DNA from: Entrophospora sp. SA101
Lineage: Eukaryota > Glomeromycota > Glomeromycetes > Entrophosporales > Entrophosporaceae
Direction: 5' to 3'
DNA: 44,997 bases
Assembly: GCA_958430865.1 (NCBI GenBank)
Contig: CAUDNR010000813.1
Span: forward strand, 15,796 to 60,792
Shown in pieces: positions 39,756-44,997 of the stretch (its first letter is position 1; every line of letters starts with the position of its first letter). The notes below the pieces were generated by a model. The model made no database searches, was not told where the DNA came from, and worked only from the letters and a program-made list of their open reading frames with translations. The translations under genes were made by a program, and so were the position numbers.

Positions 39756-41240
39756 ATGAATTCAACATTTGAAAAATATTTCAATGAAAATGAGAGATTG
39801 CTAAACACTGAAAATTTTTATGACGTAAAAATATACGTTGGTGTAGAACCAAACATCAAAGAATTTCATGCACATGCATCTATCATATCAGCTCATTGTC
39901 CATTTTTTAACAATGAATTAAATGATGCAACAAAAGAAAATGGCTATTATATCATTAAGAAAGTTAATATCAATGAAAAACTTTTCAAACCTATTCTCAA
40001 GTAAGTTTAAATAATTTATTATTAAATAATTTATTTGAATATATAACAACTTGCTTAATAATTTATTTATTTTGTAAGATTTTTATATACATGTAAAATT
40101 GAAATTGAAAATTATTCTGGTGCTGAAATATTAGAACTATTAACTGTGGGAGATGAACTTGGCATTGAATCACTTTATGAAGATATAATGAAATACTTTA
40201 TTGAAAACTATGAAGATTATATAAAAGAAAATCCAGTTAAAATTCTACAATTGATTTATACTAATGAAAATTTTAAGGAATTGAAAAATATTTATTTAGA
40301 AAAGTTTTGTAAATATAGTGAAAAATTATTTGAATCAAATGAATTTGAATCATTAGAAAAACCAACTCTGTTGGAAATTCTCACAAGAGAAGATTTTTCT
40401 GTTGATGAGATAGTTATTTGGGAAAGCATTCTTAAATGGGGATTAGCAAAACATCCTGAAATCAATAATACCAATGTTGAAGATTGGCCATTACAAAATT
40501 TTGTTGATTTAGGTAACACATTGAAAGAATTCCTTTCTCTAATAAGATTTCAGGATATCTCTAAAGAGGATTTTTTTGATAAAATTGAACCATATGACAT
40601 GCTTTTTCCTAGGACTTTGTGGAGATCCATTTCACAATCTTATTTATTTCCTGATAGACAACAAACATTAAATTTATTGCCATCAAGAATTTCAAATTTG
40701 AAACCAACATTTGAATCATTAACAATCAATCAAAACTTAACCTTGCTTTTTGCAAGTTGGATTGATAGGAAAAGCCCACCATATAGTTCATTCAGGGAAG
40801 TCAAATATAAATTCAAACTTTTATATCGTAGTAGTAGAGATGGTTTAAATGCTACTACATTTCATCAAAAATGTGATAATATAAACAAAACTCTTGTAGT
40901 TGGCAAAATACAAAATTCGGAGCAAATAGTTGGTGGTTATAACCCACTTAATTGGAATGGAAATAGTGAATTAAAGAATACAACTGAAAGTTTTATATTT
41001 AATATAAGTAATAGAAATGATATAAATACTGCAAAATTTAGTTATGTTATTAATAACGTGGATCAATATGAATTTTATTGTCATCCTACTCATTTGCCAA
41101 TTTTTGGTAGAGGTAATCATGATATTTGGTTTCAAACAAATGGTATTATTTATATTGGAGCATCAAGTTATGCTAATATCAATATTGTACATGGTAGTAA
41201 GTTTGATGAATTAGAAATTTTTCAAATAATTAATGGATAG
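39756..41240 (+). CDS. BTB-BACK-TLDc domain protein, copy 2 (2 exons, 468 aa)
   Basis: Close paralogue of the gene at 11,009 on the same strand. Exon 1 is 39756-40000 and exon 2 40079-41240; 1,407 nt. The intron is in the same place and phase. BTB (FYDVKIYVGVEPNIKEFHAH, SAHCPFFNNELNDATKENGY), BACK (IVIWESILKWGLAKHPEINN) and TLDc (RISNLKPTFESLTINQNLTL, FHQKCDNINKTLVVGKI, FDELEIFQI) are intact. Most of the protein matches copy 1 nearly residue for residue, but the segment between FSYVI and NINIV is largely different and two residues longer. Expected role as for copy 1: a BTB adaptor with unknown TLDc function. Nothing adjacent suggests a shared operon-like context. Confidence 0.92.
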
Positions 41241-41544
41241 CAGAATTATTAATTATTAATTATTTATTATCTTACTATATATTTACCTAACGATATTTTT
41301 TCTATGTAAAGTTCAAAAAATAAAGATGGTAGTATTAATAATGATGATGAGTCAATAATTAATTATTAAAAGGAAAAATTTGTCAATTTTTAGTACTTGA
41401 AATATGGCTAAAGAATAGAATCTTATTAAAACATTTAAAATCAAGAAATTTTAAAGAACATTTCTATTATTTTCCTAAAAAATAAATGTAGTGAATTGGA
41501 ATTAATTAATTAAATGACGAGTAAAATTAATGATAAAGCTCCAA
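41241..41544. other. Intergenic
   Basis: AT-rich 3' flank of BTB-TLDc copy 2. The 3' flanks of the two copies are not obviously similar beyond a few bases. Confidence 0.35.
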
Positions 41545-41720
41545 ACTACTTGACAGTCCCTGGTATTCTGATTTTTGCACTCTGCTTATTTAAACTTATT
41601 ATGGCAGCCAGTGTCCCGGCTGAACGAATTTTTCTGGAAGCATGGACTTAAAACAATAAGAATTTGCATGTGTTTAAAAAGTTGACGGAGACAATGAATT
41701 TTATATATGAATAGAAAAAA
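41545..41720 (+). pseudogene. hAT transposase C-terminal fragment (broken)
   Basis: One frame gives FALCLFKLIMAASVPAERIF LEAWT, stop, matching the hAT ATSVPxERxFSxAG block. In a shifted frame LHVFKKLTETMNFIYE follows, fitting the final KLxFLKxN helix. AT-rich hAT-like subterminal DNA with AAAACGAATAAAACAAG follows to about 41,960. Confidence 0.6.
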
Positions 41721-42400
41721 ATAGAATGTTGTTAAGGTTTCTATTTGAATTATTTTATTTGTTGTGTTCAAATTACATTGAAAGTTTAGTATTAGTTGAA
41801 TAAAACGAATAAAACAAGTAATTAGAATGAAGCGAATAAGGATTTGTATTGCTACTATATATGAATATGTAACGGTAAAATAAAATAATTCATAACTAAC
41901 TATAACCGGCTGTATCTAATGGCATTATATATGAAATTCAATCATGGTTTCCATTCTAATTTTGGTAAGAAATAGGCCTTTGCTATAATGGTATAAAATT
42001 ATAGACTGTATGTATTTAGAAACAGGACCCTTCCAACACCTCTACTTCGCAACACATATTTACCAAAGCCAAGCTACAAATATTATAATTTTTTTGTGAA
42101 TATATTTTTGCGTAGTTAATGAACTTAGAATGTCCGAATTTTTGGATCAAATGTAAACTGAAAAACCGAACCGAACCATTCAGAGCTTTATGCATGATGC
42201 ATTTTTAGAAAAAAAAATAAGAAAACTGTACTGATTTAACAAAATATTTCAACCCCAGATAATCATCGTCGTTTAACGCTTTGCAAGCTTCATATTTAAA
42301 TACCAACAGAAAGCATTGTATATTAAATAAAAGTTGTTCTACAAGGTAAAAATAAACTCATTTTGAACTCAGATAATAATTACATATGATGTTTTACATG
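41721..42400. other. hAT 3' region and intergenic DNA
   Basis: AT-rich, with GAATAAAACGAATAAAACAA repeats and an ATGCATGATGCAT palindrome at about 42,191. The part to about 41,960 is related, inverted, to 5,700-5,810. Confidence 0.35.
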
Positions 42401-42600
42401 GCAGCAGCCTTCTCTGGTCTGGGAAGATTATCAAGTGTCGTCGACGATTGATGCAGTCTTGATGCATTCCAGGGCCACGTGTCCCACCTGGAATTTAGCA
42501 GCAACATTGTATCATCGAGTGTATCAGGTCAGATTAACCTTGTGTACACGAGGAAGATGGAAGAATGGCTGTGGTATCATATCTCTATATATAACTTCGC
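42401..42600 (+). other. GC-elevated patch, possible coding remnant
   Basis: Locally far less AT-rich than the flanks. Frames include MMFYMAAAFSGLGRLSSVVD, a stop, then DAFQGHVSHLEFSSNIVSSS and VSGQINLVYTRKMEEWLWYH. Three overlapping frames are open for 60-75 codons. Composition suggests an old exon or a structured RNA, but I recognise neither. A hydrophobic run after 42,590 is AT-derived. Confidence 0.3.
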
Positions 42601-42660
42601 GTATATTATTTTTATTTTTTTTCTGGTTATATTTCGATACTACAACCCATATAATATAAG

Positions 42661-43170
42661 CGATAAGTAGTAAGATAAGGATATTAAAAAATCAAGTTAA
42701 TTATACATAAACATTCTAGTCATTAAGAATTACCCCTATTTTTAATCTACGACTCGGTCGTCATATGTCAAGATTTTTTTATGTGCCAAATGCACTAGCT
42801 CCGCTATTCTGAGATTTACTTGTCTATTTTTGCCATCCTAGCATGTAATATATGTATTCTGATTTGTTGATCCAAGTCACGTATAATATCACTACTACAT
42901 GTGATTTCCTGCTCTCTACGGGCAATCTCGGACAAAAAAATAATTTCTGGTAAGTGCGAATATATATTACAACTACTATACTATACAATGTGTTATTGAA
43001 TTTATATCAGCGATCCGTGGTATTGGTTTTCCAATAGATGGTCGATTATTTCGTGACTTAGCAATATAGTTTTTTGATTCAAATTTTTTGTTCATTTGTT
43101 ATTGCGGCTATGCCTCTATAAATTTAATTGAAAAAATATGAATATAAAGAAAAGTTAGTTGCAAAAGAAA
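42661..43170. other. Intergenic with a short minus-strand coding-like piece
   Basis: On the minus strand at about 42,810-42,945 a frame reads EIAREQEITCSSDIIRDLDQ then QIRIHILHARMAKIDK and a stop. It is amphipathic and protein-like, unrecognised, perhaps the tail of a transposon gene. The rest is AT-rich. Confidence 0.3.
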
Positions 43171-43172
43171 TA

Positions 43173-43698
43173 CAGTGTGTTTCAAAAAAAATGGCTTGCA
43201 CAAAAAATCACATCCAAGGTAGATAAACAAAATTAAATTCATTTGAAAGTTTATCAAATATTTTATTAAATAAAACAAATCAATAAGAAATTATACCACT
43301 GTTTTTTCTCTAAAATCAACTCGCATTTCTATTTCATAGACATAATAATATTTTTGACTGTTTCGGAGGAATTCTTCAACCATAAATCTCTCAATTCATC
43401 AATATTCCTTGGCGTCCTTTTTTCAACATTATTTCTTACAATATACCGCATATTTTTAATGGGATTAAGGTCAGGGCTGTTGGATGGCCAGTCTATTATG
43501 CAAATTCTTTTTTCAAAAATGAAGGTTTTTGGAACACGTGATGTGCGCTTTGGATCATTATCCTGTTGCAAACGCCATGTAATAAACATATATACAAGTA
43601 TTTATCATCATTCAAACAAGTTACCCAATCGTTTTTTGTCATGTGAAATTTTTTAAAATAAATTTACATTTTGGCGTCATTTTTTTTGAAACATACTG
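43173..43698. mobile_element. 526-bp Tc1/mariner deletion derivative
   Basis: The ends read CAGTGTGTTTCAAAAAAAAT plus GGC on the left and, inverted, CAGTATGTTTCAAAAAAAAT plus GACGCC on the right, flanked by TA at 43,171-43,172 and 43,699-43,700. The interior retains the C-terminal part of a Tc1-type DDE transposase on the minus strand. This is the reverse of the element at 38,458, which kept the N-terminal part. The two belong to different families by their end sequences. Confidence 0.9.
43329..43589 (-). pseudogene. Tc1 transposase DDE C-terminal fragment
   Basis: Contains LQQDNDPKRTSRVPKTFIFE and IIDWPSNSPDLNPIKNMRYI, the second catalytic Asp (QDNDPKxTS) and the SPDLNPIEN region of Tc1 transposases. 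The usual Glu in PIEN is Lys here, at or next to the third catalytic position. The N-terminal two thirds are absent, and a frameshift follows near the end (MRVDFREKTVV in another frame). Confidence 0.85.
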
Positions 43699-43700
43699 TA

Positions 43701-44062
43701 CAGTATATGGTGATAATTTTGATATTTTATCCACGTGTGGATCTATTGCCCTACCAATTTGTTTCACTCATTGTCAGTCAATATAACAAAAATAGTTGAC
43801 TACATAAATCTGAGCATGAGCTTGCGAGTGAACAAGGCTAATAGAGTTATTTTAAAAAAGTCATATAATTATGAACTTTGGCTCATTTAATACGCAAAAG
43901 ATCGCCCATACAAACAAAAAGGTTAGGAATTTTTTTCCATAAAAGAATTTTACAATGTACTGGTGTTTATATCCGGATTATTAATCAGAACCCAATATAT
44001 ATATATATATACCTCGAGAACAAGAAAAAAGTAAAAACTTTTATAATAAAATATTACTCATC
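43701..44062. other. Intergenic, upstream of the small secreted-protein gene
   Basis: The 62-codon frame 43,878-44,066 is not recognised and ends in a TA-repeat-encoded Ile-Tyr run. A TATATATATATATATA tract at about 43,995-44,012 lies 50 bp before the next ATG and may act as a TATA-type promoter region. Confidence 0.35.
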
Positions 44063-44487
44063 ATGAAATTCAACCTAATCATTGCCATCATCTTTAATCT
44101 AACGATTGGCCTAACACTTGTGCCACTCATTGAAAGTAAATACTTTTTAAAAGATCACACTTTGGAAAAAAATTAATTGTATGTTCTAACAACTCTATGT
44201 TTACTATACAGGTCATACAGTTTGGGTCCATAACAAAATGTGGCCAGGTACATTTGGCCAGCTTGCAATCATGGTAGATGGATCAGAAAGGAATTTATGG
44301 AGGTTCATATGCTCACAACGGTTTTAGTGTTCAAGTGTATGATGATATAACAAATTTTAACTTTTCATTCTTTGTCGAGGCTTCAACTGAAAGCAATAAG
44401 AGTTTTGGTCCATTCACAAATGACCAGGATTACGAATGGAAATTTACTGGTAGTGAAGATTCATGTGATGTTCATGAGATATCCTAG
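44063..44487 (+). pseudogene. Small secreted protein gene with a frameshift
   Basis: Exon 1 (44063-44135) encodes MKFNLIIAIIFNLTIGLTLV PLIE, a signal peptide. A GT-AG intron leads to exon 2 at 44212: HTVWVHNKMWPGTFGQLAIM VDGS. At about 44,280 the frame then shifts by one base: the first frame ends soon (ICSQRF stop), while the other continues KGIYGGSYAHNGFSVQVYDD, ITNFNFSFFVEASTESNKSF, and stops at 44,487. The continuation has beta-strand-like aromatic alternation and looks like the rest of the same protein, which would be about 115 aa. I do not recognise the family; a secreted beta-sandwich or effector-like protein is possible. The shift may be a real mutation or an assembly error in the run CAGAAAGG. 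Confidence 0.6.
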
Positions 44488-44788
44488 TAATATTCCCCTT
44501 TCTTATTTCTTTACCAAAAAATTTCTATCTAAATCATGATGTTATATTTTCATATTAACTTTACCATAATTTAATCATTTCATTTTACTATACAATTAAA
44601 CAATTAATTTATTTTTGCCAATTTCTTAAAATACATTCTGGGATTTATTTGCATTTTGATAATACTGATCTTGAGCATGTTTCATAAGCTTACTACCTGG
44701 CCTGTGAAGATATTTGATTACTTTATGCTATATTATTTTTGCAAATGAAAAAAAAATTTGATCTACGTAATTTTTATTGCAAAAAAAA
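44488..44788. other. Convergent intergenic region
   Basis: AT-rich 3' flanks of the secreted-protein gene and the minus-strand gene that follows. No feature seen. Confidence 0.4.
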
Positions 44789-44997
44789 TTATTTAGTGTT
44801 ACAACTCTCATCACCGTCATCATTTACCACTGTTTCATTCTCATCATTTTCAATGTTGTACAAATTTTCTACTGCATCCGTATAACCTTTATCGTTGCTG
44901 ACAACTTCGTTCATTGTATGTGTCAGTTTCGTTGCTCTTGATGTGCTTGATTCTTCCTGTGGGTCATGGTCTGCACTTCTTCTTTTTTTACCCGACT
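44789..44997 (-). CDS. 3' end of an unidentified protein (partial, acidic tail)
   Basis: The minus strand is open from the window edge to a TAA at 44,791-44,789: KKRRSADHDPQEESSTSRAT, KLTHTMNEVVSNDKGYTDAV, ENLYNIENDENETVVNDDGD, ESCNTK. A basic KKRR cluster (possible nuclear signal) precedes a Ser/Glu-rich acidic tail. Codon use is balanced, supporting coding. The tail style resembles transposase or nuclear-protein C-termini, but with 69 codons no identification is possible. Confidence 0.6.
   Translation of the reverse strand, partial: SGKKRRSADHDPQEESSTSRATKLTHTMNEVVSNDKGYTDAVENLYNIENDENETVVNDDGDESCNTK

Noticed and set aside
44270..44295. Programmed ribosomal frameshift in the secreted-protein gene
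   Set aside because: No classic slippery heptamer or strong downstream structure is visible; mutation or base-call error is more likely.
44278..44487. Independent 69-codon gene starting MDQKGIYGG
   Set aside because: A stop lies directly before its ATG, but its content continues the upstream secreted protein in a shifted frame. A frameshift is simpler than a separate leaderless gene.
1..44997. tRNA, rRNA or riboswitch genes
   Set aside because: No cloverleaf-type sequence with A and B boxes and no rRNA-like GC-rich conserved block was seen by eye; a tRNAscan/Infernal run would be decisive.

Overview
The window is strongly A+T-rich eukaryotic DNA with short GT-AG introns, often AT-only. It carries BTB-BACK-TLDc genes, F-box/LRR remnants and a dense layer of decayed hAT, pogo/Tigger, Tc1/mariner and Ty3/gypsy elements. 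That mix resembles arbuscular mycorrhizal fungi (Glomeromycotina, Rhizophagus-like). The taxon is an inference from gene content and composition; no database search was possible.

Layout. 1-3.8 kb: a hAT remnant, then the tail and terminal repeat of a pogo-like element that abuts a decayed SEC18/NSF ATPase copy. 3.8-4.5 kb: an intact four-exon PDRG1 prefoldin-like gene, convergent to the SEC18 remnant. 4.6-10 kb: transposon territory, with a possible 3.1-kb pogo-like pair of ends, hAT debris, two hairpin-type inverted repeats and a 1,310-bp TIR element encoding a Cys-rich zinc-finger-like ORF. 11-12.8 kb: a BTB-BACK-TLDc gene and a broken copy of its first exon. 14.4-15.5 kb: a type II membrane DUF1647-like glycosyltransferase on the minus strand. 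16-21 kb: hAT and gypsy fragments and a foldback element. 22.2-24.5 kb: a nine-exon mitochondrial serine hydroxymethyltransferase gene, followed by a satellite-like tandem array. 27.4-28.2 kb: a minus-strand, three-exon coiled-coil gene (possibly a Mediator subunit), divergent from 29.1-34.3 kb, a twelve-exon RAD5/HLTF-type SNF2-RING ATPase of 1,349 aa. 34.3-39.7 kb: relics (gypsy protease, F-box/LRR pieces, a GTGACA-rich inverted-repeat element, a 779-bp Tc1 deletion derivative). 39.8-41.2 kb: a second BTB-BACK-TLDc gene, close paralogue of the first. 41.5-43.7 kb: a hAT scrap and a 526-bp Tc1 derivative. 44.1-45 kb: a small secreted-protein gene with a frameshift, and the 3' end of an unidentified minus-strand gene.

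How the genes relate. The genes do not form a pathway. SHMT is one-carbon metabolism; PDRG1 is chaperone/prefoldin biology; the RAD5-like protein is post-replication repair; the coiled-coil gene may be transcriptional. The BTB-TLDc genes are an expanding lineage-specific family. I rebuilt splice structures by hand for PDRG1, both BTB-TLDc genes, the glycosyltransferase, SHMT, the coiled-coil gene and the SNF2 gene. In each case the exon lengths sum to a multiple of three with GT-AG borders. I saw no CRISPR array, rRNA or tRNA, and no clear new multi-gene system. The least explained item is the TIR element at 7,941-9,250 with its repeated GGGTAAA motif.
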